64,000 nucleotides of DNA, taken from Oceanospirillum sp048270425. GTDB lineage: Bacteria > Pseudomonadota > Gammaproteobacteria > Pseudomonadales > Halomonadaceae. Position 1 is the stretch's first letter; each line of letters begins with the position of its first letter. The stretch lies in the NCBI GenBank assembly GCA_048270425.1, contig JBLWSY010000010.1, positions 65,472 through 129,471 of the forward strand, given 5' to 3'. Positions 25,996-33,914 of this stretch are shown here, piece after piece. The notes below the pieces were generated by a model. It saw only the letters and a list, made by a program, of their open reading frames with translations. It was not told where the DNA came from and ran no database searches. A program made the translations under genes and the position numbers.

Positions 25996-26026
25996 AAAAA
26001 ACCGGATCAGTTGATCCGGTTTTTTG
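25996..26026. terminator. Bidirectional terminator, right flank of the defence insert
   Basis: AAAAAACCGGATCA-GT-TGATCCGGTTTTTTG is a perfect hairpin just downstream of hpaD1 (minus strand). It is near-identical to 22420-22450. Confidence 0.9.
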
Positions 26027-26049
26027 CGTCTAACAAGGCCTAAACAAAC

Positions 26050-26976
26050 TTAAACCCGACTCTCACCATAAGTCAGTTCAGCTTGCTTGGAAGCCTGTGG
26101 CGCGGGCACTTTACTGCCATCCTGCGGTGTCACCGGGAATACGCAGTTGATCTGGCCGGTGCCGGAGCTGCCAAAGTAAGGGGTGAGGACTTCGGCTTTG
26201 CCGTCATACCCTGACCAGCCCAGTGCGCCCAGCAGCATGGCGGTGTCGTGCATCATACCTTCGCCGTGACCTTTAATGGCGTATTCCGGCAGCATGGTGC
26301 AGAACTTATCCCACTCGGCGTTTTCCCACATTTTCACTACTTCGTGATCCAGTGTTTCCAGCATAGGGCTCCACACTTTATCGGAGAAGTCCGGTGCCTG
26401 ACCGTTCTGAGCAAAGCGGTGTGACAGAGAACCGGAGGCCAGAATCGCTACCGTGCCATCGTAGTGTTTTTCGATCGTTTCACGCATCGCCCAACCCAGA
26501 CGGGCGCTGTCGTTCAGGTAGTGAACGGTGCACAGAGCCGACACTGAGATCACTTTAAAGTGGTTGTCCTGATTCATATAGCGCATTGGTACGAGCGTAC
26601 CGTACTCAGGAGCCAGTGTGGTGCCGTCATGGGCCAGCGTCTCCACACCCTGTTCGTTACACACCTTCGCCAGCAGGTTGCCCAGCTCAGGGTTGCCGTT
26701 CAGGTCGTACTCCATGTTGCTGATAAAGTGCGGCAGCTCGCCACTGGTGTAGTTGCCTTCCCAGTGCTCGGCGCAGTTGATGTGATAACCGGAGTTCACC
26801 AGCCAGTGGGTATCAAATACCACGATGGTATCCACGCCCAGCTCACGGCAGCGGCGGCCAATCTCGATATGACCATCAATCGCAGCCTGACGGCAGCCTT
26901 TACGAGGGCCATCCAGTTCGGACAGATACATGGACGGTACGTGTGTAATCTTGGCAGCTAGTGCAAGTTTTCCCAT
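26050..26976 (-). CDS. hpaD: 3,4-dihydroxyphenylacetate 2,3-dioxygenase (LigB type), copy 1
   Basis: 308 residues. It is an extradiol dioxygenase of the LigB (type III) family that opens the homoprotocatechuate ring to 5-carboxymethyl-2-hydroxymuconate semialdehyde. Iron-ligand candidates are H12 in KITHVPSMY and H57 in VFDTHWLV; LAPEYGTLVPMRYM, ASGSLSHRF, GEGMMHDTAMLLGALGW and LTPYFGSSGTGQINCVF are family landmarks. The ATG is preceded by AGAGGA. It has a C-terminal extension of about 20 residues over copy 2 (30791-31642). Confidence 0.9.
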   Translation of the reverse strand: MGKLALAAKITHVPSMYLSELDGPRKGCRQAAIDGHIEIGRRCRELGVDTIVVFDTHWLVNSGYHINCAEHWEGNYTSGELPHFISNMEYDLNGNPELGNLLAKVCNEQGVETLAHDGTTLAPEYGTLVPMRYMNQDNHFKVISVSALCTVHYLNDSARLGWAMRETIEKHYDGTVAILASGSLSHRFAQNGQAPDFSDKVWSPMLETLDHEVVKMWENAEWDKFCTMLPEYAIKGHGEGMMHDTAMLLGALGWSGYDGKAEVLTPYFGSSGTGQINCVFPVTPQDGSKVPAPQASKQAELTYGESRV

Positions 26977-27030
26977 TGTTATTATCCTCTTGGGTTTTGC
27001 CGGGCATCGGTTGCAGTTAGATGCCGTTTA

Positions 27031-27057
27031 AAAAGTGACTATTTAATAAGCACTTTT
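27031..27057 (-). promoter_or_regulatory. Inverted repeat upstream of hpaD1
   Basis: AAAAGTG at 27031-27037 and CACTTTT at 27051-27057 form a 7-bp palindrome about 55 bp before the hpaD1 start, followed by another TTTAAAAAGTACT. It may be an operator separating hpaD1 expression from the MFS gene upstream. Confidence 0.4.
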
Positions 27058-27132
27058 AGTTTAAAAAGTACTGTCAGTGTTGTTCGTTAACGTCTTGGAT
27101 TGCTTTTTAAGATGTTAGCTAAGGTATTCGTC

Positions 27133-28350
27133 TTAGGTATTCATTTGGGCGCTGATCTTCTGACGCCGTCTGCGCCAGGAATAACTGTGGCAGCAGATGG
27201 CGAGCATCGGTGCTGCCAGAATGCAGCTCATCAGAACCACTAAACCCTGCTGCATCAGCCAGGGCGTGACCTGAGCCATGACGCCTCCGGTCAGCAGTTG
27301 AATAAAGCCCATCAGGCCGGATGCGGTTCCCGCTGAACCTGTCGCACAAGCAATCGCGCCGGACTGAGCATTAGGCTGGCTGAAACCACGGCCAAAGGTC
27401 ACCAGCGCCATAGGTAAAAATAGTGTGGTCAGGCTGAGCTGGCTTTCAAGCGCAAACAGCAACAGCAGGCCAGCTCCCAAAAGGGAAAGGCCGTTACCCA
27501 GCATCACCATGCGATCAATATTCAGCCATTTAGCCATGCGGGTAGAGAGAAAACTGCCTGCCATAAAGGCGAGGGAAACCGTCAGAAACCAGCTGCCGAA
27601 CTGGGCGGAGTTACCCCCCAGCTGATCCACGACAATATAGGGAGAGCTGCCGACAAACATATAAAAAGCGGTGGCGATAAAGGTGGTGGAGAGGGCGTAA
27701 CCGAGATATTCCGATGAGGTGAGTACGCTGCCGTATTGGCCCAGTACCCGACCCAGTCGCAGGTTATCGCTTTTCTGTTCGCAGGTTTCCGGTAGCCATT
27801 TGAAAGTGGCGGCCATAACGGTGCTGCCGATCACAATCGGCAGCACCAGTGTCGCATTCCAGCCATACCAGAGGTTAAGAAAGCCCCCCAGCGTTGGTGC
27901 AATGGACTGGGCGATAGCAATCGCCATCACCATATAACCCATCTTTCCGGCGGCACCTTGTCGGCCATAAAGATCGACAATCACGGTTCGTGCCAGCGAC
28001 ATAGCGGTACTGCCGCCTAACGCTTGCAGCACACGACCGGCTACCAGAAAGGTAATATCCTGAGCGACTGCCGCCAGCGCACTGCCAATCACATGCAGGG
28101 CAAGGCCCCAGAGCAGTACCGGACGACGGCCAAAAAAGTCGGCCAAAGGGCCGGAGATCAGCTGACCCACCGCCAGCATCAACAGATAACTGGTGAAGGT
28201 CAGCTGGATGGTGTTGATATCAACACCCAGAGAGCGGGCAGCATCCGGCATTGCTGGCACGAACAGGTTCAGTGCCAGCGGGCTGGTCAGCGCCATGGCT
28301 GACAAGAGTGTCATCAGGGAGGATGACGGATGAATGGAGGCTGCTTTCAT
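27133..28350 (-). CDS. MFS transporter, Bcr/CflA type
   Basis: 405 residues, 12 predicted membrane segments. The first loop has SGPLADFFGRRPVLLWG, the MFS motif A, and the N-terminus LTSPLALNLFVPAMPDAARSLGV is Bcr/CflA-like. It sits 52 bp after the aldehyde dehydrogenase gene and 156 bp before hpaD1 on the same strand. Position suggests import or export of an aromatic acid or relief from toxic intermediates; sequence alone says drug-efflux-like. Confidence 0.87.
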   Translation of the reverse strand: MKAASIHPSSSLMTLLSAMALTSPLALNLFVPAMPDAARSLGVDINTIQLTFTSYLLMLAVGQLISGPLADFFGRRPVLLWGLALHVIGSALAAVAQDITFLVAGRVLQALGGSTAMSLARTVIVDLYGRQGAAGKMGYMVMAIAIAQSIAPTLGGFLNLWYGWNATLVLPIVIGSTVMAATFKWLPETCEQKSDNLRLGRVLGQYGSVLTSSEYLGYALSTTFIATAFYMFVGSSPYIVVDQLGGNSAQFGSWFLTVSLAFMAGSFLSTRMAKWLNIDRMVMLGNGLSLLGAGLLLLFALESQLSLTTLFLPMALVTFGRGFSQPNAQSGAIACATGSAGTASGLMGFIQLLTGGVMAQVTPWLMQQGLVVLMSCILAAPMLAICCHSYSWRRRRQKISAQMNT

Positions 28351-28402
28351 TAAGGCTCTCTGTTGGTCACGGTTTCAACCTTTAGTGATTCAGGCGAACC
28401 GC

Positions 28403-29836
28403 TTACGGGTTTGGATTACGCAGAACCATCAGACGGATCTCGGTCATATCCTCGATGGCGTAGCGGATACCTTCACGGCCAATACCGGAATCTTTCACGC
28501 CGCCGTAGGGCATGTGATCCACACGCCATGAGGGTACGTCACCGATGACAACACCGCCCACTTCCAGCTCATCCCAGGCTTTCTGTGCTTTGTAGATATC
28601 CTTGGTGAAGATACCGGCCTGCAGGCCAAAGTCTGAGTTGTTCACCTCTTCAAGGGCAGCATCGTAGTCGCTGAACTTGGACAGAATCGCCACAGGGCCG
28701 AAGGCTTCCTGACAGCTGACATCCATCTCAGGGGAAACGTCTTCCAGCAGGGTTGCTTCCAGCATAGCGCCGTTACAGTTACCACCGGCCAGCACCTTAG
28801 CGCCACCTGCTTTTGCTGCTTCCACCCAACCGTGCAGACGGGCGGCTTCTTTCTCAGAGATCATAGGGCCGATAAAGGTGTTTTCATCCGCAGGATCACC
28901 GTGTACCAGTTCGCCAACGGCCTTGATCAGACGCTCGCGGGCTTCATCGTACAGGCTTTCGTGCACCATGATGCGCTGAACCGAGATGCAGCTCTGACCA
29001 GACTGGTAGTAAGCACCAAATACGATACGGGCAACTGCATCTTCAAGGTCGGTACCTTCATCAACGATACAGGCCGCGTTGCCACCCAGTTCCAGTACCA
29101 CAGGCTTCTTACCGGCTTTCGCTTTCAGGTTCCAGCCAACCTCCGGAGAACCGGTAAAGCTCAGCAGCTTCAGACGGTCGTCGGTGGTGAACAGGTCAGC
29201 ACCATCACGGTGACACGGCAGAATAGAGAAAGCACCTTTTGGCAGATCGGTTTCTGCCAGCACTTCACCAATGATCAGCGCACCGATTGGCGTCAGGGAA
29301 GCGGGTTTCAGAATAAACGGACAACCGGCCGCAATCGCAGGAGCAACCTTGTGTGCCGCCAGATTCAGCGGGAAGTTAAAGGGCGAAATAAAAGAGCAAG
29401 GGCCGATTGGCACGCGCTTCCACTGGCCGCTGTAGCCATTAGCACGGGGGCTGATATCCATCGGGATCACTTCACCGTAGATGCGGGTCGCTTCTTCAGC
29501 CGCGATCTTGAAGGTATCGATCAGGCGGGTCACTTCGCCACGGGCGTCTTTGATCGGCTTACCGGCTTCGACACACAGCGCCTGAGCCAGCTCTTCAAAA
29601 CGCTCCTGAAAGCGCTTTACGCAGTATTCCAGAATCTGCTGGCGCTTAAACGCTGGCATCTTGCGCATCGCATCGGTGGCTTCGTTCGCAGCGGCGATAG
29701 CGCGATCGATGGCATCCACATCCGCCATGGCAACGCGGGTGGCGATCTCACCGGTGTACTTGTTGGTGACAGCCAGATCCTGATTAGGTGTCACCGGCTC
29801 GTTGGCCAGATAGTAAGGGTAGCTTGCCTGTAGCAT
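28403..29836 (-). CDS. NAD(P)-dependent aldehyde dehydrogenase
   Basis: 477 residues. Catalytic Cys in YYQSGQSCISVQR, Glu in VVLELGGNAA, cofactor loop FTGSPEVGW, and Asn in SPFNFPLN are all present. It belongs to the lactaldehyde/phosphonoacetaldehyde/succinate-semialdehyde side of the superfamily and is distinct from HpaE at 38977. In this cluster a role on succinate semialdehyde (end product of the pathway) or on 4-hydroxyphenylacetaldehyde (entry from tyramine) is plausible. I chose ATG 29836, with CGGAG about 8 bases upstream, over 29872. Confidence 0.85.
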   Translation of the reverse strand: MLQASYPYYLANEPVTPNQDLAVTNKYTGEIATRVAMADVDAIDRAIAAANEATDAMRKMPAFKRQQILEYCVKRFQERFEELAQALCVEAGKPIKDARGEVTRLIDTFKIAAEEATRIYGEVIPMDISPRANGYSGQWKRVPIGPCSFISPFNFPLNLAAHKVAPAIAAGCPFILKPASLTPIGALIIGEVLAETDLPKGAFSILPCHRDGADLFTTDDRLKLLSFTGSPEVGWNLKAKAGKKPVVLELGGNAACIVDEGTDLEDAVARIVFGAYYQSGQSCISVQRIMVHESLYDEARERLIKAVGELVHGDPADENTFIGPMISEKEAARLHGWVEAAKAGGAKVLAGGNCNGAMLEATLLEDVSPEMDVSCQEAFGPVAILSKFSDYDAALEEVNNSDFGLQAGIFTKDIYKAQKAWDELEVGGVVIGDVPSWRVDHMPYGGVKDSGIGREGIRYAIEDMTEIRLMVLRNPNP

Positions 29837-29955
29837 GTGTTGAGCTCCGTCGTCGTTTTGTTTTTCTGTCATTGAAGAACGGCTATTAAGGGTATGCCGT
29901 TCATACGCTGTGGTTAAAGCTTTCGGAAAAGATCGGGTGTCGGTTCTTTCAGGAA

Positions 29956-30447
29956 TTAAATGCCTAAAGCGGCAATGGCGGCTTCAGCGCATTCAATATC
30001 CTGATGAACAGCACCACCGGAGACTCCGACAGCACCTACGAGCAAACTCGAAGCGGTCAGGGAACCTGTGCTGCCGGAGTCTTTACCTGTTTCAGAACGG
30101 ATAGACGTTGCTGCCGGAACATTAACCGGCAGACCGCCACCGAGCATGGTGAATCGATCCCGCTGACCAAGGGCTTGCTGCACCTTGGGCTGACTGGCGA
30201 GGCGTTCATCCCACTCATGGGTAGCGCGATTGAAACTGACGGCGGTGTAGGCCTTGTCTTCAGCGAGACTGGCTGAAAGCAAAGGTGCGCCGTTCATACG
30301 AATACTGGCGAGGGTGATGCCCTGCGGGCCGACAACGGAGATGCAGACTTTGATGCCCAGTTGTTCTGCTTTCTGTTTCGCAGCCTGAAGCATGGAGAGA
30401 GCGGAGTCGGTGCTCAGCTCGTGCAGTGTTTGAAGTGAAAGAGTCAT
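29956..30447 (-). CDS. GlcG/HbpS-family protein
   Basis: 163 residues. The GlcG/HbpS (DUF336) pattern is clear: ALSMLQAAKQKAEQLGIKVCISVVGPQGITLASIRMNGAPLLSASLAEDKAYTAVSF, then GGGLPV and GAVGVSGG near the end. Some family members bind haem or corrinoid, and many are found near catabolic enzymes with unknown role. It begins the minus-strand series with the aldehyde dehydrogenase, MFS and hpaD1 genes. Confidence 0.87.
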   Translation of the reverse strand: MTLSLQTLHELSTDSALSMLQAAKQKAEQLGIKVCISVVGPQGITLASIRMNGAPLLSASLAEDKAYTAVSFNRATHEWDERLASQPKVQQALGQRDRFTMLGGGLPVNVPAATSIRSETGKDSGSTGSLTASSLLVGAVGVSGGAVHQDIECAEAAIAALGI

Positions 30448-30480
30448 GTGGTTTGCTCTCGTTATCGTTGCGAGTGTTTT

Positions 30481-30531
30481 GTAGTTATTCGTGCTTTGTA
30501 GTTATCAGTGCTTTGTCGTTATCAGTGCTTT
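30481..30531. repeat. 17-bp tandem repeat (three units)
   Basis: Three adjacent units of GTAGTTATCAGTGCTTT at 30481-30497, 30498-30514 and 30515-30531, with three differences in total, then a decayed fourth. It fills part of the 343-bp gap between hpaD2 and the HbpS gene; an open frame at 30491-30718 across it looks like chance. Confidence 0.85.
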
Positions 30532-30790
30532 GTTATTTTCTTTATTCAGAGCTTTGGGGTTGTTCTGCTACCGGCTGGTGATCTTTACCTTAGCCCACTG
30601 GATAGCTTTTTCTATGTTCTTTCTTCGTTCTTCTTTGCTCTGTTGCTCAGATGGTTGCAGTAAATCGGAGCAGGTTGCCTTGTCGCTCAAGGCGTTTTGC
30701 CTGATCACCCTTCTTTGAGGATGTTTTGCTTCAGGGCTTTGTCTCAGATCTTCCGGTTCAGCTCTTGGTTCAGGTCTGAGATTTGCTCAG

Positions 30791-31642
30791 TTACAGGTGA
30801 AACTGAACATTGGTTTGGCCGGTGCCGGAGCTTTCAAAGTATGGCGTCAGCACTTCGGCTTTACCGTCGTACTTATCCCAACCCAGTGCGCCAAACAGCA
30901 TCGCGGTGTCGTGCATACCACCTTCACCGGCGCATTGCAGCGCGTAATCCGGCAGCATCTTCAGGAAGGTAGCGTATTCGCCCTGTGCCCACAGATCCAT
31001 CACCCGCAGGTCAACCTGCTTATTAAACTCTTTGGAGATGGTGAAGGTGCCGTTGTTGGCTGCGTAGAGTTCGTTTTCCCAGATTTTGTGGGACAGTGAA
31101 CCGGATGCCAGCAGCATCACTTTGCTGTCGCTCTCGCGGATCGCTTCAGCAATCGCTTCGCCCAGCTTGCGGGAATCGTTCAGGTTGTGAACCGTACACC
31201 AGGCTGCAATGGAAACCACTTTGAACTCGCCTTCCGGATCCATAAAGTGCAGCGGAACCAGAGTGCCGTATTCCAGATCCAGCGTCTTAACCTGATGGGA
31301 CAGGGTGTGAACGCCTTTCTCAGTCGCGCGCGCTGCAATAGCGTCGCCCAGATCAGGATTGCCCGGATGCTTGTATTCCATGTTCTGGATAAAGTGCGGG
31401 AATTCGTGACTGGTATAAACGCCCTCGAACAGCTCGTTGCTGTTAACGTGGAAACCGGCATTCACCAGCCAATGAGTATCCAGTACCACAACGGTATCAA
31501 CACCAGCGGCACGGGCACGACGACCCAGTTCACGGTGGCCTTCGATAGCCGGTTCGCGGCAACCTTCCAGAGCACCGGGCTGTTGGGAAAGCAGCATGGT
31601 TGGTACGTGCGTCACCTTAGCGGCAATAGTAATTTCACCCAT
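30791..31642 (-). CDS. hpaD: 3,4-dihydroxyphenylacetate 2,3-dioxygenase (LigB type), copy 2
   Basis: 283 residues, clearly paralogous to the protein at 26050: KVTHVPTMLLS, VVLDTHWLVNAGFH, LDLEYGTLVPLHFM, ASGSLSHKI, GGMHDTAMLFGALGWDKYDGKAEVLTPYFESSGTGQTNVQF. The predicted iron ligands are kept, so both copies look active. I chose ATG 31642 with AAGGTGA upstream; a GTG at 31651 would add three residues. It follows hpaR by 319 bp containing two HpaR-type palindromes, so this copy is probably the HpaR-controlled one. Confidence 0.9.
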   Translation of the reverse strand: MGEITIAAKVTHVPTMLLSQQPGALEGCREPAIEGHRELGRRARAAGVDTVVVLDTHWLVNAGFHVNSNELFEGVYTSHEFPHFIQNMEYKHPGNPDLGDAIAARATEKGVHTLSHQVKTLDLEYGTLVPLHFMDPEGEFKVVSIAAWCTVHNLNDSRKLGEAIAEAIRESDSKVMLLASGSLSHKIWENELYAANNGTFTISKEFNKQVDLRVMDLWAQGEYATFLKMLPDYALQCAGEGGMHDTAMLFGALGWDKYDGKAEVLTPYFESSGTGQTNVQFHL

Positions 31643-31802
31643 CTTCTTCACCTTTTCTTGTTCTAAGTGGTTTTAGTGGCAGAGCCTGCCTCAGGTAATC
31701 CCGATTGGTCACTTGGCTCTGTTGTCTCGTCTTGCCGGCCCCTGAACCGTAAACACATTGCAAGCTGTCACCGTGGCTCGATACTGAGCGAAACGGATAA
31801 AG

Positions 31803-31837
31803 TTAATATGTTAAGTAAAAATATAGATAACATGTTA
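31803..31837 (-). promoter_or_regulatory. Two putative HpaR operators upstream of hpaD2
   Basis: TTAATATGTTAA at 31803-31814 and the perfect palindrome TAACATGTTA at 31828-31837 lie in the gap between hpaR and hpaD2. The same TTAAYATRTTAA motif is found at 33817, 38648, 38803 and 38824. Confidence 0.7.
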
Positions 31838-31961
31838 ACTATTGTCAACGCAGGATGCGGTCTTTGGGGCAGTTTTCTATTGAGACAGGTCAGGGTTTCG
31901 TTGGAGCTGGAATGAGAGCAGCCCCATTGGGGCTGCTTTCAGATGTCGCTAGGCCGAATGA

Positions 31962-32492
31962 TCAAGGCTCGAGATTGATAATCTCGCTCAGCAGTTCATT
32001 CAGCTGCTGGAGTTTCTCTTTCGAGATCTGGTTAGTGAGGTCGCCGTAACGGCCTTCCAGACGGGGGCTGAGTTCTTTGAACAGCTCCTTGGCCTGATCG
32101 GTCAGGCTAATCAGAACACGACGTTGGTCCTCAGTGGACTTGCGGCGCTTCAGGTGGCCCTGGCTTTCCAGTCGGTTGATGATACCGGTGAGGCTGGGGC
32201 TGAGAATGCAGCACAGCTCTGCCAGCTGTTTGGATTCCAGCTCTTCATATTCATTCAGCGCCCGGATCACCCGCCACTGCTGTTCCGTCAGCCCCGCTTC
32301 CTGAAGAATCGGCCGGAAGAACGACATGGTCGTTTCGCGGGCTTTCAGTAACTTCAGCGGGATAGAGTCGTTAAACTTACGCATCTGATCAAATTTCCGT
32401 TGCAGGCTCACGGCCTGATCGGACGCTTCATCCTCACGGTTCTGATTTTCCGGTGCAGGGTTGGCGTCATATTTCTTTGCTTCAGCGAACAC
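31962..32492 (-). CDS. hpaR: MarR-family regulator of homoprotocatechuate degradation
   Basis: 176 residues from a GTG at 32492, chosen because a perfect GGAGG lies 7 bases upstream, inside the end of the preceding gene. The MarR winged helix is clear (LTEQQWRVIRALNEYEELESKQLAELCCILSPSLTGIINRLESQGHLKRRKSTEDQRRVLISLTDQAKEL), and the family wording matches HpaR, the repressor of the hpa operon released by the substrate. The start overlaps the upstream transporter stop by 11 bases. The N-terminal about 40 residues are an unusual polar extension. Confidence 0.9.
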   Translation of the reverse strand: MFAEAKKYDANPAPENQNREDEASDQAVSLQRKFDQMRKFNDSIPLKLLKARETTMSFFRPILQEAGLTEQQWRVIRALNEYEELESKQLAELCCILSPSLTGIINRLESQGHLKRRKSTEDQRRVLISLTDQAKELFKELSPRLEGRYGDLTNQISKEKLQQLNELLSEIINLEP

Positions 32493-33804
32493 CGTTAGCC
32501 TCCATGGTAAAGAGGATGGCGGTGCCAAAGAGCAGCATGATTATAGAGTAGGGCATATTGTCCCGAAGCATGGCTCGATTGGGAACCTTAAATTGATTAT
32601 GAATAATGATATTGACCCCGCTGAACAGAGAACCGGACATCGCCAGGGATACGCTCATCATGTAGGCGATCGCCATCAGGTGAGGTGTCACCGTGTTGTG
32701 GGCCATCAGACCGGCAAAAATAGCCACCAGTGCAAACTGGTGAATGCCCAGACTTGAGATAACAAAGATCAGCAGCATGACACTGGCCGCAACCAGTGCA
32801 TTGGTATCGCCAAAGGGCGAGTGAATCAGACCGGCCGCGATACAGGCTTTAACCCCTGCCGCCAGAAAACCCGCCGCCAGAAACAGAGAGATCTCCGGTC
32901 GGGTATTGGGCAGTTGTTCGGCGATGTGATTCTGAATTTTCCCGCCGGTTTCAGCTGCGCCTTTCAGCAGCAGAATCCAGAGCAGAGGCACGGCTACCGC
33001 AACTGTTGAGATGATCACCAGCATCGGCAGATCCGGCAGCAGCTGATGAACCAGCAGTAAAGTGGCGATCAGCAGCACCGGCAACGCCAGCGAGGATAAG
33101 GTGATGGGATAACCCTGATAGGGCATGAGATCGTCATGGTTGCGGATGCGGGCTTCAACCAGAGTTACGGCAAAACCGAAGGCCACAATCGCCAGCGCCC
33201 AGGGGTAGACTTTACCCATCTCAACCCCCGGCACCAGTTCCAGTACCAGCGGAATCATACTCAGGAAGGGCGACCAGAAAACCGCCAGGGAAAAGCCACG
33301 GGTCAGTAATCGATATGAGAGTGGGTTCAGTTTCGCGCCATTACTCTGGTTCTGGCGAACCTGATCGCCAAACAGAAACAGGGAAGAGAAGTTCGCCACC
33401 GAAGAGAAAAGGTGCATACCGCCGAGGGTGGCCGCAAAGCTCTTCATGCCACGGGTTTTGCCACCGGCATGAACCTTGGTCGCCAGTCGGATAAAGCTGA
33501 CAGCGGTGAGTAGCATTGCCAGTTTTATATGTTCATCCAGGAGACCAAACAGATCCAGTTGGCCGGTTTCCCACCATGCCCAAAGCCCGAAAGCAATGCC
33601 TGCCGCCATCAGGGCTACAACCGGTGTGCGCTGCTTTTTGGTCAGGCGGGTAAACTCAATGGCGATAAAAGACCACACCAGTACCGTCGCCGCATCTCGG
33701 GTATCCGCCAGCTGCAGCGTATCCGTCAGGGTCAGCGCCCAGGTCAGCACCAGCAGAATACCGGTCGGTAGCGGTTTGTTGAGGGTGGAGGTTACCGTGG
33801 TCAA
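32482..33804 (-). CDS. Polytopic membrane protein, probable transporter, family not recognised
   Basis: 440 residues with about twelve hydrophobic segments, e.g. ILLVLTWALTLTDTL, LSSLALPVLLIATLLLV, FVISSLGIHQFALVAIFAGLMA and SIIMLLFGTAILF. It starts at TTG 33804; no nearer ATG exists, and the ribosome-binding site is poor. It lies between hpaA and hpaR, coupled to hpaR by overlap, with a putative HpaR operator 13 bp before the start. The general look recalls ion-transporter (IT) superfamily permeases, but I cannot name the family. A role in aromatic acid uptake is inference. Confidence 0.75.
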   Translation of the reverse strand: MTTVTSTLNKPLPTGILLVLTWALTLTDTLQLADTRDAATVLVWSFIAIEFTRLTKKQRTPVVALMAAGIAFGLWAWWETGQLDLFGLLDEHIKLAMLLTAVSFIRLATKVHAGGKTRGMKSFAATLGGMHLFSSVANFSSLFLFGDQVRQNQSNGAKLNPLSYRLLTRGFSLAVFWSPFLSMIPLVLELVPGVEMGKVYPWALAIVAFGFAVTLVEARIRNHDDLMPYQGYPITLSSLALPVLLIATLLLVHQLLPDLPMLVIISTVAVAVPLLWILLLKGAAETGGKIQNHIAEQLPNTRPEISLFLAAGFLAAGVKACIAAGLIHSPFGDTNALVAASVMLLIFVISSLGIHQFALVAIFAGLMAHNTVTPHLMAIAYMMSVSLAMSGSLFSGVNIIIHNQFKVPNRAMLRDNMPYSIIMLLFGTAILFTMEANGVR

Positions 33805-33816
33805 ATTAAAATCTCA

Positions 33817-33828
33817 TTAACATATTAA
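33817..33828 (-). promoter_or_regulatory. Putative HpaR operator before the transporter gene
   Basis: TTAACATATTAA, the reverse complement of the TTAATATGTTAA sites elsewhere in the cluster, lies 13 bp upstream of the transporter start codon, well placed to block initiation. Confidence 0.65.
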
Positions 33829-33914
33829 GTATCTGGTTAGTCTAACCGATTTTTTGCGGAATGTAAGGCTTCAGCGGGGATTTGTAGGGATACAAAGAGT
33901 TTTCGGGGGGAAGG

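Noticed and set aside
28832..29833. 333-codon open frame on the + strand across the aldehyde dehydrogenase gene
   Set aside because: It lies wholly opposite a gene with clear catalytic motifs; its translation has no family resemblance and no ribosome-binding site.
30491..30718. 75-codon hydrophobic frame between hpaD2 and the HbpS gene
   Set aside because: It begins inside the 17-bp tandem repeat; Phe/Leu/Ser-rich from T-rich DNA; no ribosome-binding site.
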